64,000 nt of DNA from Vibrio sp. VB16 (lineage in GTDB: Bacteria; Pseudomonadota; Gammaproteobacteria; Enterobacterales; Vibrionaceae): the NCBI RefSeq assembly GCF_015594925.2, contig NZ_CP087590.1, positions 2,666,001 through 2,730,000 of the forward strand, given 5' to 3'. The notes beneath the pieces were generated by a model, which saw only the letters and a program-made list of their open reading frames with translations, ran no database searches and was not told where the DNA came from. Numbering within the stretch: the first letter of the stretch is position 1; each line of letters begins with the position of its first letter. The position numbers and the translations under genes are program-made. This document shows, in pieces, positions 27,911-36,049 of this stretch.

Positions 27911-28357
27911 ATGGCATACTCACATGCTCAGACCAATGCAAAGCTTCGCTATAAAACAACGAACTGGAAACAATATAATCAAGCTCTAATCAATCGTGGT
28001 TCACTGACATTATGGGTTGATGAGATATCTGCGAATGGTGCTTACGACACAAGATCATACTACGAAGCCATATGTATTAAACGAGCCGTTCCACTTATTC
28101 CACCAAGAGAATGGGCTGCTTTTTGAGGGAGGGTCATCCTCGTAATTTGGCGACCACTTACCAGGAGTTATACGGTTTAAATAAACATTGGAAAAAAGTA
28201 TGATGACCATAAACGCTCGCTCTCAGAGGCGGCGATGTTCAGCGAAAATACATTGTTTGGTGGGAGATTAAGCTTAAGAAATTATAATGTTCAGGCTGGT
28301 GAAATTTACGCCATGATCAAAGCATTGAATCAGCTCACAGGACTTCGGTCCACTTGA
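27911..28357 (+). pseudogene. Remnant of an IS5-family (IS903-group-like) transposase
   Basis: Residues like KLRYKTTNWKQYNQALINRG followed by SLTLWVDE match the N-terminus of IS903-type transposases, then jump directly to a piece from the catalytic domain (ANGAYDTRSYYEA, PLIPPRE). The first frame stops at 28126. Translation continues in two shifted frames: GHPRNLATTYQELYGLNKHW to about 28200, then DHKRSLSEAAMFSENTLFGG and IYAMIKALNQLTGL to the stop at 28357. So there is one large internal deletion and two frameshifts. No terminal inverted repeats were found. It lies just beyond the end of the sorbitol operon. Confidence 0.85.
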
Positions 28358-28400
28358 ACCGCACTTGCTCCCAATCTGCTAATAATTACCTCAATAGTAT

Positions 28401-28760
28401 TCAACCAAATAAAATACAGTCACCACATTTTAATGAAGTTGGCTGACGGCCTATTACATGTATGGTCCCAGGATACTCAGCGACCGACTGAGCATCAAAT
28501 TTAATGGTAATATGCCCTAACATCTCAAGGTTTTGGTTTGCTACCGAACCCACCGCCGTCACTATGTAGTCCTTACCCGCAAGTAGCAATGTGCTTTCTG
28601 TCGTAATCAATCCAACATCCTTGCCTTGATCGTGAATAATACAGTACTCTGCCACATCTTCAGGTGCACTTTTATTGAATAATATCAGCATATTATCCTC
28701 CAAAGCACTTTCTGCATATTTACCTATTTGAGTGATAGTCGCTCTAAACTGAAATGCCAT
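28401..28760 (-). CDS. srlB: Sorbitol PTS IIA component (first set)
   Basis: EIIA-Gut passes phosphate from HPr to the IIB domain. The start is ATG at 28760 (MAFQFRATITQIGKYAESAL), which gives 119 aa, close to SrlB of E. coli (123 aa); the same frame stays open further upstream but there overlaps the IIBC gene. The family His lies in EYCIIHDQG, and GHITIKFD and EYPGTIHV are typical. Last gene of the operon, 8 bases after srlE. It is a homologue of the gene at 32678-33034. Confidence 0.93.
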   Translation of the reverse strand: MAFQFRATITQIGKYAESALEDNMLILFNKSAPEDVAEYCIIHDQGKDVGLITTESTLLLAGKDYIVTAVGSVANQNLEMLGHITIKFDAQSVAEYPGTIHVIGRQPTSLKCGDCILFG

Positions 28761-28768
28761 ATTAATTC

Positions 28769-29749
28769 TTATTGGTAAATAAACATCGACACAAACCACG
28801 CAACTAATACGGTTGGTGCTCCCGTGAGAAAACGAGAATAGAGAACCGATGGCACACCGATCTCGATCGTCTCTTGTTTTGCTTCCGCAAGCCCCAATCC
28901 GACGGGAATGAAATCGCACGCCGCTTGGGCGTTGATCGCAAATAAAGCAGGCAGCGCCAAATGTGGGGGGATATTTCCAACGCCAATTTGAACTCCGATT
29001 AAAACACCAATGACTTGTGCAATAACGGCACCAGGTCCAAGAAAAGGGGAGAGAAGAGGAAAGGAACAAATTAATGCTAAGGTCATTAAGCCAAGGGGGT
29101 TTTGTGCCAACGGTGTAAGCGCATGCGCAATCCAATCTCCGATACCAGAAGCCATAATGACACCAATTAACATAGCCACAAATGCCATGAATGGCAGAAT
29201 AGTTTTTAATACTGTGTCGATGGTGTCGCGTCCAGCTTGATAAAAAGTAGCCATAACACTGCCCATACCGACACCGACTTTTGCAACCATCCCCGTACTT
29301 TGCTGACTTATTTTTTTTGTCTCATCATACTTTGGTATTGTTGAATTTGTAGTCCTATGTGAAGTTGTAGAGCTCACGTCGTCATTAATAATTTGGATAC
29401 CGCTTATTTTTACTGATGAAACATATATATCTTCATGGATAAATTCAGCCAATGGGCCACTTTTCCCAGTCGCATGTATGTTCAACGTGAAAATATTTTT
29501 CTTCGGATATAAACCACAACGTAGTGTCCCTCCACAGTCGATGATGACTAATGCTACGTCTTCATCTGGCACTACTGTCTTAAAACCATCGACGGCTTCT
29601 AATCTCGTTAATGTACAGATGTGATCAACCAGACTTGGTCTGATTCCTGCTGTGATATAGAGTATTTTCTTTCCAGATTCGACGGGAATAGACAACGGCC
29701 CTCCCCAACCACCATCACCGGAGGTTACATATAGCAACTGACTCATCAA
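28769..29749 (-). CDS. srlE: Sorbitol PTS IIBC component (first set)
   Basis: EIIBC-Gut: the N-terminal IIB domain carries the phosphorylatable cysteine region (IDCGGTLRCGLYPKK, near residue 75), and the C-terminal half is membrane-embedded (VMASGIGDWIAHALTPLAQN, LLSPFLGPGAVIAQVIGVLI). It is 326 aa against 319 in E. coli SrlE. The stop of srlA directly adjoins its start. A second version lies at 33045-34046; they differ most in the linker at residues 115-160. Confidence 0.93.
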   Translation of the reverse strand: MMSQLLYVTSGDGGWGGPLSIPVESGKKILYITAGIRPSLVDHICTLTRLEAVDGFKTVVPDEDVALVIIDCGGTLRCGLYPKKNIFTLNIHATGKSGPLAEFIHEDIYVSSVKISGIQIINDDVSSTTSHRTTNSTIPKYDETKKISQQSTGMVAKVGVGMGSVMATFYQAGRDTIDTVLKTILPFMAFVAMLIGVIMASGIGDWIAHALTPLAQNPLGLMTLALICSFPLLSPFLGPGAVIAQVIGVLIGVQIGVGNIPPHLALPALFAINAQAACDFIPVGLGLAEAKQETIEIGVPSVLYSRFLTGAPTVLVAWFVSMFIYQ

Positions 29750-30316
29750 CTACTCCTTCTCCGAAAAATTAACGACTTTGGACAGTGCTTTACCCTGCTG
29801 CTTACTAACCAATACAGTGGTAAAATCTGTCACCCACCCTCTGAAAAAATTTGTCACTAAACCGACCAATAGATAACTAACGGCTAAAGGACCTAATGGT
29901 AAACCTAGCTGAGTTATGCCACTGGCTATGCCTAAGTAAATAAACAGTTCACCGGGGTTCACATGAGGGAACAATCCATTCATTGAATGGCAACTATAGG
30001 AAGCCGAAGCGTAGTAGGATGGTTTATAACGCTCAGGCAAAAACTTCCCTAAACTTAATGTCATAGGGTTACAAAATATGAACGTTCCAATGAAGGGTAA
30101 AATAAGATATCGAGAAACAGGATTGCTACCGCATTTTTGTGCAATAGCTTCTATTCTCTTTTGTCCTATAAAGCGGATAGTCGCATTCATAGCGACCAGT
30201 AAGCAGATTAATAAAGGCAGAATACCGGTAACCATTCCGACAAAAATTTCGCCGCCTTTTTCAAACAACCCTATAAACCACTCAGCCCCAAAAATAACAA
30301 AATCCATAACATCCAC
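29750..30316 (-). CDS. srlA: Sorbitol PTS IIC component (first set)
   Basis: EIIC-Gut membrane subunit, 188 aa (SrlA of E. coli is 187). Motifs are AEWFIGLFEKGGEIFVGMV, FCNPMTLSLGKFLPERYKPS and NGLFPHVNPGELFIYLGIA. It starts its own unit downstream of srlR, with CTTTCA motifs in the gap at 30377-30413, so this A-E-B set may be separately promoted. Confidence 0.93.
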   Translation of the reverse strand: MDVMDFVIFGAEWFIGLFEKGGEIFVGMVTGILPLLICLLVAMNATIRFIGQKRIEAIAQKCGSNPVSRYLILPFIGTFIFCNPMTLSLGKFLPERYKPSYYASASYSCHSMNGLFPHVNPGELFIYLGIASGITQLGLPLGPLAVSYLLVGLVTNFFRGWVTDFTTVLVSKQQGKALSKVVNFSEKE

Positions 30317-30376
30317 AACAAATAAAGAGTAGTGCGTATGATTATTAAATATAATGTTCGCTTTGGATAGTCATCA

Positions 30377-30413
30377 CTTTCATTTTGTGAACAATGACGC
30401 TTATTAACTTTCA
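30377..30413. promoter_or_regulatory. Candidate SrlR operator sites upstream of the first srlAEB set
   Basis: CTTTCA occurs at 30377-30382 and 30408-30413, the second within TTTCAAAGTGAA. The same hexamer, often as inverted pairs, recurs in the control region at 34661-34865 and before srlR at 31299-31304. DeoR-type repressors such as SrlR bind repeated short motifs; binding here is inference. Confidence 0.4.
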
Positions 30414-30482
30414 AAGTGAATGCAAATTAGCCACTCATTGACAATTTTAAGTATCAATTCATCCAAAAAATAATGGCATCAA

Positions 30483-31253
30483 CTATACTCGGTAGACATT
30501 TATACCTTTATCTTCAAGACCCAAAGCCTCTTCTTCGCTAAAATCTGTGTCTGTAATGACAGCATCAATGCGATCCAAAGGAACCACAACATTAGGACTT
30601 CGACGGCCAAATTTTGATGAATCTATCACTACAATAATATTTTTGGCTGACTGGCACATAGCTTGACTAACCTGATAGGCTTCATTGTATGTAGTACATC
30701 CTTGAGACAGATCAAAGCCATCAGCACCAATAAACAGTTTATCAAATGAAAACTGACTAAAGGCACGCTCCGCTAACCCCCCATGAAATGAAGCTGATTT
30801 TTTTCGGTATGATCCTCCGGGCATTATAATCGTGTGATCAGAATCTAGTTCTGCCATCGTATTAACAATATCCATGCTATTTGTCATTAATGTCAATGAC
30901 ATAAAGTTATCCAACTCGGGCACCATCTGAAGTGTCGTGCTACCACAATCGAGTATTATCGAATCCCCATCGTTCACAAGCTGAACCGCTTTTTTTGCAA
31001 TTCGTATTTTTTTATCAAGATTGATGGTCTTTTTTTCATCCATGGCGAACTCTTCAGCAGCAACAACTTGTGGTAAACATGCTTCTGCACTGCCATAACG
31101 GCGAACCACAACACCATCTTCTTCAAGCTTTCGTAAATCCGTTCTGATTGTGGCACCAGAGGTATCAAAAATGTCGGCTAATTCATTTACAGCCGTTTTG
31201 CCATTCTCTTTTAAATAAGCAACCAACTCATTTCTTCTATCAATAATATTCAT
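30483..31253 (-). CDS. srlR: DeoR-family sorbitol operon repressor SrlR (GutR)
   Basis: A 256-aa DeoR-family regulator. The N-terminal winged helix-turn-helix (RRNELVAYLKENGKTAVNEL, SGATIRTDLRKLEEDGVVVR) is followed by a DeoR sugar-phosphate sensor domain (IILDCGSTTLQMVPEL, MPGGSYRKKSASFHGGLAE, FIGADGFD). Its place after gutM matches srlR of E. coli. It probably represses both sorbitol PTS units in the absence of the sugar phosphate. Confidence 0.93.
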   Translation of the reverse strand: MNIIDRRNELVAYLKENGKTAVNELADIFDTSGATIRTDLRKLEEDGVVVRRYGSAEACLPQVVAAEEFAMDEKKTINLDKKIRIAKKAVQLVNDGDSIILDCGSTTLQMVPELDNFMSLTLMTNSMDIVNTMAELDSDHTIIMPGGSYRKKSASFHGGLAERAFSQFSFDKLFIGADGFDLSQGCTTYNEAYQVSQAMCQSAKNIIVVIDSSKFGRRSPNVVVPLDRIDAVITDTDFSEEEALGLEDKGINVYRV

Positions 31254-31331
31254 TGCTGTCTCATTTTTATGCGATAGCTTTTATAATACACGAAAAAGCT
31301 TTCATATTAAAAAAATAAAAATCTAAGGCAG

Positions 31332-31685
31332 TCACTTTGAAAATGCAACCTCTAACGCTTCTTGAATTCCGTTATCAAAACCTAGAGTGACGTGCTGTGA
31401 AAATGGATAACGCTCACCAATAACATTAGGTAAAACTTTAGGTCGAGCAAAAACAGTCCATCCTTTAAATACTTTAGCATCGACAATGCGCTTATCTTCG
31501 GATTCAACCAAAACGACTATAGTACGGGCCTTCCAGCGACTTGTCGTTTTCCCCATTTTAACTGTGCCTTTGACCGCCATGGCTTGCAACATATGATTAA
31601 ATGCTCTGATTTGGAAAAATGTAAACCCGATCTGTAAAGCCCACGCAATAATTGCAATCACTATCAGAGTTGAAATCGAATCCAT
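31332..31685 (-). CDS. gutM: Glucitol operon activator GutM
   Basis: 117 aa with one N-terminal membrane segment (TLIVIAIIAWALQIGFTFFQ) and the GutM domain (MGKTTSRWKARTIVVLVES, VFARPKVLPNVIGERYPFSQ). GutM is a positive regulator of the E. coli glucitol operon, where it lies between srlD and srlR as here. AAAAAGGTGATGT precedes the start. Confidence 0.93.
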   Translation of the reverse strand: MDSISTLIVIAIIAWALQIGFTFFQIRAFNHMLQAMAVKGTVKMGKTTSRWKARTIVVLVESEDKRIVDAKVFKGWTVFARPKVLPNVIGERYPFSQHVTLGFDNGIQEALEVAFSK

Positions 31686-31696
31686 ACATCACCTTT

Positions 31697-31795
31697 TTAT
31701 CGTTGTTTAAAAGCTCTTGCTTTCATGTACTCAAGAAATTTTTTAGTTGCCCAACTCATTCCGAAGATGAAGATAAGCACATAAATCGCATCCAT
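31697..31795 (-). CDS. Small membrane peptide of 32 aa in the sorbitol operon
   Basis: Unrecognised. ATG at 31795 follows GGTGATAAT; the peptide begins MDAIYVLIFIFGMSWATK and ends with a basic tail (KARAFKQR), so it looks like one membrane helix with its C-terminus in the cytoplasm. It ends 11 bases before gutM and starts just after a hairpin terminator following srlD. E. coli has no counterpart at this place. Its hydrophobic start resembles that of GutM, so a partner role with GutM is possible but not shown. Confidence 0.6.
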   Translation of the reverse strand: MDAIYVLIFIFGMSWATKKFLEYMKARAFKQR

Positions 31796-31808
31796 ATTAT
31801 CACCAATT

Positions 31809-31832
31809 AAAAAAGGAGCTATGACTAGCTCC
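31809..31832 (-). terminator. Internal terminator/attenuator between srlD and the gutM part of the operon
   Basis: On the minus strand GGAGCTA pairs with TAGCTCC around GTCA, followed by TTTTTT. It begins 11 bases after the srlD stop. It would lower expression of the 32-codon ORF, gutM and srlR relative to the PTS genes and srlD. Confidence 0.75.
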
Positions 31833-31842
31833 CCTACTAACA

Positions 31843-32619
31843 TTAAAACATTACTTGTCCACCAGTAATATTAATCGACTGCCCCGTGCAATATTTCGCA
31901 CCATCACTCGCATAAAATTTAAGTACGTTCAACACATCATCATAGCCGCAGCCCGCTTTAAGTGGCACTTTATCTATATAGTGTTTCATCACTTGATCTT
32001 CCGGAAGGCCCAGCTTTTGAGCATACTGTGGGATAAGACTTTGAAACATTGGCGATTCGAGTAAATTACCTAACATTAAGCTGTTAACAGTAATATTATC
32101 ATCAGCTAAATCTAGTGCTATAGATTGTGTCAGACCAATGCCTGCAAACTTGGCTGAACTATAACCTGCGTTATGTTTGCTACCCACTTTTCCAGACTTG
32201 CTGTTGATCTGTAGTATGCGACCACCGATTCCTTGAGCAACCATATATCGTGCGGCTTCTCTAGCGCACAAAAAATAGCCATTTAAATTCACACCTACGT
32301 TAAAATTAAAATCATCTAGAGTAAAATCCGTCACTTTTGCGGCTTTCGCGACGCCCGCGCTATAGACCAATACATCGATGCTACCTAAATTATCATTGAT
32401 TGCCTCAAAACATGCTTTTACACTCATCTCATCCGTGGCATCAACTGACGTACCAAAAGCCTGTGTCCGACCGTATGTCGTATTGATTTTATCTGCCACT
32501 CTTGCCGCATTTTGACCATTTAAGTCCGCTATGCCAACGTTATAACCGTCAGCAGCCAACCCTTCACAAATATACTCACCGAGTGTCTGACCACCACCGA
32601 TTACTACTGCTGTTCTCAT
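31843..32619 (-). CDS. srlD: Sorbitol-6-phosphate 2-dehydrogenase SrlD
   Basis: An SDR enzyme that oxidises sorbitol 6-phosphate to fructose 6-phosphate with NAD. The 258-aa product (E. coli 259) has the cofactor motif VIGGGQTLGEYI, the catalytic Ser in LQINSKSG and Tyr-x3-Lys in GYSSAKFAG, and a C-terminal GQSINITGGQVMF. Between srlB (second set) and the 32-codon ORF. Confidence 0.95.
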   Translation of the reverse strand: MRTAVVIGGGQTLGEYICEGLAADGYNVGIADLNGQNAARVADKINTTYGRTQAFGTSVDATDEMSVKACFEAINDNLGSIDVLVYSAGVAKAAKVTDFTLDDFNFNVGVNLNGYFLCAREAARYMVAQGIGGRILQINSKSGKVGSKHNAGYSSAKFAGIGLTQSIALDLADDNITVNSLMLGNLLESPMFQSLIPQYAQKLGLPEDQVMKHYIDKVPLKAGCGYDDVLNVLKFYASDGAKYCTGQSINITGGQVMF

Positions 32620-32635
32620 AACGATATCTCCTACA

Positions 32636-32670
32636 AAATAAAACGGGGCTTAAACAAGGTGTTAAACCCC
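32636..32670 (-). terminator. Hairpin between srlB and srlD (possible attenuator)
   Basis: On the minus strand a GGGG-TTTAAC arm pairs with GTTTAAG-CCCC with one bulge, followed by GTTTTATTTTG. It lies between the stop of srlB (second set) and the srlD start and may end some transcripts after the transporter genes. Confidence 0.5.
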
Positions 32671-32677
32671 TTAAAAA

Positions 32678-33034
32678 CTAACTAAACGTAAAGGTGGAGC
32701 CTGTAACCAGCGTTCTTGGTTGAGCACCCGACAAATGGAGGCTCCCTATAAAATCTGCCGTATTCGCACCATCAAATCGCAGTGTAATGTGGCCAAGGTT
32801 GCCTAAGTTTTGATTAACCGCATCACCAACCGCGGTGATGGGATAGTTAACTCCATCAATGTCCACTTTCCCCCCAACAGCGATGTCACCTTTCAATGTG
32901 TCATGGTTATGGATAAAGCAATACTCAGCAGCATCTTCAGGAACCGACTCATTAAACAGAATCAACATGTCTTCACTAAGCGCTTCCAATGCACATTCGC
33001 CAACTTTGATAATCGAAATATTGTACAAACTCAT
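32678..33034 (-). CDS. srlB: Sorbitol PTS IIA component (second set)
   Basis: EIIA-Gut, 118 aa, start MSLYNISIIKVGECALEALS. The family His is in EYCFIHNHD and the closing motif is GHITLRFDGANTADFIGSLH. It lies 10 bases after the second srlE and before srlD, the position of srlB in E. coli, so this A-E-B set is the one equivalent to the classical operon. Confidence 0.93.
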   Translation of the reverse strand: MSLYNISIIKVGECALEALSEDMLILFNESVPEDAAEYCFIHNHDTLKGDIAVGGKVDIDGVNYPITAVGDAVNQNLGNLGHITLRFDGANTADFIGSLHLSGAQPRTLVTGSTFTFS

Positions 33035-33044
33035 TTTTCAGTCC

Positions 33045-34046
33045 TTAGTTGTAGATGAACATGGACACAAACCACGCTAACAATACGGTTGGCGCACCCG
33101 TTAAGAAGCGTCCATATAATACGGAAGGAACACCTACGCGAACCGTTTCAGGCTTGGCTTCTGCCAGGCCCAAACCGACAGGAATAAAGTCACATGCGGC
33201 CTGAGCATTGATTGCAAATAAAGCCGGTAACGCTAACTGGGGAGGGATATTGCCCAAACCGATTTGAGTACCAATAAGCACACCAATAACCTGCGCGATA
33301 ACCGCACCAGGGCCTAAAAATGGCGACAAGAATGGGAATGAACAGATAAGTGCTAGTACAACAAGACCAATCGGATTTGTTGCTAAAGGGACAAGTACAT
33401 GGGCAATACTGTCGCCGATTCCGCTTGCCAAAATGACCCCGATGAGCATGGAAACAAAGGCCATAAATGGGATAATTGTAGACATGACTGTATCGATCGT
33501 GTCACGTCCTGCTTGGAAAAAGGTGGCCATAACATTACCCATGCCCATACCAATTCGTGCAAGCATGCCATCTGATTGCTCAGTTAGCTTTTTGCTTGTA
33601 TCAATATATCCACCAGACATCGTTCCGGCACCTCCAGCATCTATTGAAATATTCTCCGCATAAACCGTTGCTGCCTCTGCTTCTCCCGCAATACTGACGC
33701 AGTGTTCATCAACATTTGAAATATAATTGCTTTCGTTTATATGTTTTGCCATTACTCCAGATTTACCTGTCGGCATGACATTCAATGTTGGGATATTATT
33801 CTTTGGATACAAACCACATCGCATCGAACCACCACAGTCAATAACAGCACAGGCCATTTCGCTGTAATCACAACTTTCTTTAAATCCATCAACGGCTTCT
33901 AGACCCGTTAATTCCACCAAGCGATCAACCAATGCTGGACGAGTTCCGCCAACCATGTACATGATTTTCTTGTGTTTAGGGAAGTCGATTACTAACTCGT
34001 TACCCCAACCGCCTTTTCCAGCGCGTACTTTAAGTGTCTTTGTCAT
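33045..34046 (-). CDS. srlE: Sorbitol PTS IIBC component (second set)
   Basis: 333 aa. The IIB domain has the cysteine region (VIDCGGSMRCGLYPKN) and the membrane domain has VILASGIGDSIAHVLVPLAT and FLSPFLGPGAVIAQVIGVLI. It is clearly homologous to the protein at 28769-29749, with a Gly/Ala-rich linker (GEAEAATVYAENISIDAGGA) that differs. It lies 11 bases after srlA. Confidence 0.94.
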   Translation of the reverse strand: MTKTLKVRAGKGGWGNELVIDFPKHKKIMYMVGGTRPALVDRLVELTGLEAVDGFKESCDYSEMACAVIDCGGSMRCGLYPKNNIPTLNVMPTGKSGVMAKHINESNYISNVDEHCVSIAGEAEAATVYAENISIDAGGAGTMSGGYIDTSKKLTEQSDGMLARIGMGMGNVMATFFQAGRDTIDTVMSTIIPFMAFVSMLIGVILASGIGDSIAHVLVPLATNPIGLVVLALICSFPFLSPFLGPGAVIAQVIGVLIGTQIGLGNIPPQLALPALFAINAQAACDFIPVGLGLAEAKPETVRVGVPSVLYGRFLTGAPTVLLAWFVSMFIYN

Positions 34047-34057
34047 AAATCCCCCGA

Positions 34058-34606
34058 TTAACCAAATTTAACTTCACGTTCTAGAGTGATACCTTGCTGC
34101 TTTTCAACCATCATCGTGGTGAAGTCAGTCACCCAACCACGGAAGAAATTAGAAACAGCACCGACGAGAAGGTAAGACACAGCAAGTGGAGCGAGCGGCA
34201 AACCAAGTGTTGTCAATCCACTCGCTATACCGAGGTAAACAAACAGTTCGCCAGGATTCACGTGTGGGAATAGACCGTTCAACGAATGGCAAGAATATGA
34301 GCCTGCTGCGTAATAGCTCGGTTTGTAGCATTCTGGTAGAAACTTCCCAAGTGACAAGGTCATAGGGTTGCAAAAAATGAATGTGCCCACCACAGGGAGA
34401 ATTAGGTAACGAGACACAGGATTACTTGCACACTTACTCGCCAAGTTTTCAACGCGATGTTCACCAACGAAGGCGATCAACGCATTCATCGCACAGAGAA
34501 GCGCAATAAGTAATGGTAAAATACCAGACATCATGCCAAGCATGACCTCTCCCCCTTTTTGGAACAGTCCAATAAACCATTCAGCCCCGAAAATTACAGT
34601 TTCCAT
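34058..34606 (-). CDS. srlA: Sorbitol PTS IIC component (second set)
   Basis: First gene of the main sorbitol operon. ATG at 34606 (METVIFGAEWFIGLFQKGGE) is preferred over 34651 because AGAGG lies 9 bases ahead and it matches SrlA starts; the product is 182 aa. Motifs FCNPMTLSLGKFLPECYKPS and NGLFPHVNPGELFVYLGIAS are as in the first set. Operators lie upstream. Confidence 0.93.
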   Translation of the reverse strand: METVIFGAEWFIGLFQKGGEVMLGMMSGILPLLIALLCAMNALIAFVGEHRVENLASKCASNPVSRYLILPVVGTFIFCNPMTLSLGKFLPECYKPSYYAAGSYSCHSLNGLFPHVNPGELFVYLGIASGLTTLGLPLAPLAVSYLLVGAVSNFFRGWVTDFTTMMVEKQQGITLEREVKFG

Positions 34607-34660
34607 TTGTTTTACCTCTTTGTTGTTTGGTGGCTGAATTATGCACTTCAACTTTTAGTT

Positions 34661-34865
34661 TGAAAGTGATCTCTTTCACAATAATTATCATTAGTGATTA
34701 ATATGCTTTTATATCGATAGAATAAATACACGATCGGCTCAGTTTTACATCATTTAATTGACACAAAGCTTTCAACTGACGCGGCATTTGCTTTCAAAGA
34801 GAAATTATTAGAAAATGCGTGTTAATTGAACAATACAAGACCAAACTAAGCTTTCACAATGAAAG
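34661..34865. promoter_or_regulatory. Divergent control region of srl operon and gutQ with CTTTCA operators
   Basis: TGAAAG (34661-34666) faces CTTTCA (34673-34678). Further CTTTCA copies lie at 34769-34774 and 34791-34796, and CTTTCA-CAA-TGAAAG at 34851-34865 forms a second inverted pair just before gutQ. The inverted pairs next to both divergent genes fit SrlR operators; the protein bound is inferred. Confidence 0.5.
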
Positions 34866-34881
34866 TATTGAAGGGGTAATA

Positions 34882-35853
34882 ATGAACAATGAAAGTGAAA
34901 ATATACAAAAACTAGGAATTACCTTCCTTAGAGATGAACTTATTGAAGCAAACCATATGCTTGAAAGAATTGATGATGAATTTGTGAATGCTTGTCGCAT
35001 ACTTTCAACGACCAAAGGTAAGGTCGTGGTTATGGGGATAGGAAAAAGTGGCCACATAGGGAAGAAAATCGCGGCGACATTCGCAAGTACAGGTACCCAA
35101 GCATTTTTTATTCATCCCACAGAGGCTTTACATGGTGATTTGGGCATGGTTGGAAAAGATGACAGCACGTTACTTATCAGTTACAGCGGAGAGGCCAACG
35201 AGTTCAGGATATTATTGCCACTATTGGCCGCACAGGGAAATAAAGTCATCAGCATTACTGGTAACAAAAACTCTACCCTTTCGATAAGTTCAGACGCGGC
35301 ATTAAATGTGGCAATAAATCAAGAAGCCTGCCCACTAGGACTTGCTCCTACATCCAGTGCGCTATGCACATTGATGATGGGTGACGCACTGGCTTTAACC
35401 GTCATGAGCCAAATAGGATTCAATCAAAATGATTTTGCTCGCAGCCACCCTGCAGGTAGCTTGGGGGCCAAACTGCTCACCACAGTAATAGATGTATTAG
35501 ATAATCAAATTGAAGGGATGCACTGTTTTACATACAGTTCGTTATTGGATGCGGTGGATTGTTTATGCCTCAGTGGAAAAGGGTTAATTGCAATCATCGA
35601 TGATAACCAAGTTGTTGGTGTATTTTCTGATGGTGATTTTAGGCGAGCTATCGCTAATAAAGCAGATCTCAACGAAAATGTTGATCAATATATGTCAAAG
35701 AACTTCCATTACATCTATGCTAACGCGATGTGCACACACGCCTTAGACTCTATGAATACAAACCACATTACTGCCTTACCTGTGCTGCACCAAAATCATC
35801 ACCTGATCGGGATCGTGAGTGTTGCTCAAATTCATGCTGCCGGTATTCGATAA
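34882..35853 (+). CDS. gutQ: KpsF/GutQ-type arabinose-5-phosphate isomerase
   Basis: 323 aa from ATG 34882 (preceded by AAGGGG; the frame is open upstream but without a site). An N-terminal SIS domain (VVMGIGKSGHIGKKIAATFA, STGTQAFFIHPTEALHGDLG, SYSGEANEF) is followed by two CBS domains (about 205-323). The family interconverts ribulose 5-phosphate and arabinose 5-phosphate. GutQ is tied to the sorbitol operon in E. coli, where it is the last gene; here it is divergent but shares the control region. Confidence 0.92.
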   Translation: MNNESENIQKLGITFLRDELIEANHMLERIDDEFVNACRILSTTKGKVVVMGIGKSGHIGKKIAATFASTGTQAFFIHPTEALHGDLGMVGKDDSTLLISYSGEANEFRILLPLLAAQGNKVISITGNKNSTLSISSDAALNVAINQEACPLGLAPTSSALCTLMMGDALALTVMSQIGFNQNDFARSHPAGSLGAKLLTTVIDVLDNQIEGMHCFTYSSLLDAVDCLCLSGKGLIAIIDDNQVVGVFSDGDFRRAIANKADLNENVDQYMSKNFHYIYANAMCTHALDSMNTNHITALPVLHQNHHLIGIVSVAQIHAAGIR

Positions 35854-35891
35854 AACAGAAAATGAAGTATTAAAGCATTGTTGACTCTTAT

Positions 35892-35918
35892 TGCCGTTCA
35901 TATTTTAAGCGAACGGCA
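35892..35918. terminator. Hairpin after gutQ
   Basis: TGCCGTTC (35892-35899) pairs perfectly with GAACGGCA (35911-35918), 38 bases after the gutQ stop. No strong T run follows, so termination is only likely. Confidence 0.45.
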
Positions 35919-35973
35919 GTGTGAGTATTTAATGCGTAACGTGATTAGTATACAATGACGCCTCAGACAAAAA

Positions 35974-36049
35974 GTCCCCTTAGTTCAGCTGGATAGAACA
36001 AGGACCTCCTAAGTCTTAGACACAGGTTCGAATCCTGTAGGGGACACCA
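35974..36049 (+). tRNA. tRNA-Arg (anticodon CCT)
   Basis: 76 bases with an encoded CCA. The acceptor stem is GTCCCCT with AGGGGAC, the D arm has AGTTCAGCTGGATAGAAC, the anticodon loop is CTCCTAA (anticodon CCT), and the T arm is ACAGGTTCGAATCCTGT. It reads AGG codons. It stands alone between gutQ and the mannose-family PTS island. Confidence 0.95.

Noticed and set aside
28761..29135. Upstream extension of the first sorbitol IIA frame
   Set aside because: The extension overlaps the IIBC gene in another frame and has no family similarity; the true start is the ATG at 28760.
35974..36049. tRNA-Arg as an island attachment site for the sugar genes
   Set aside because: No direct repeat of the tRNA 3' end and no integrase gene were found in the window.
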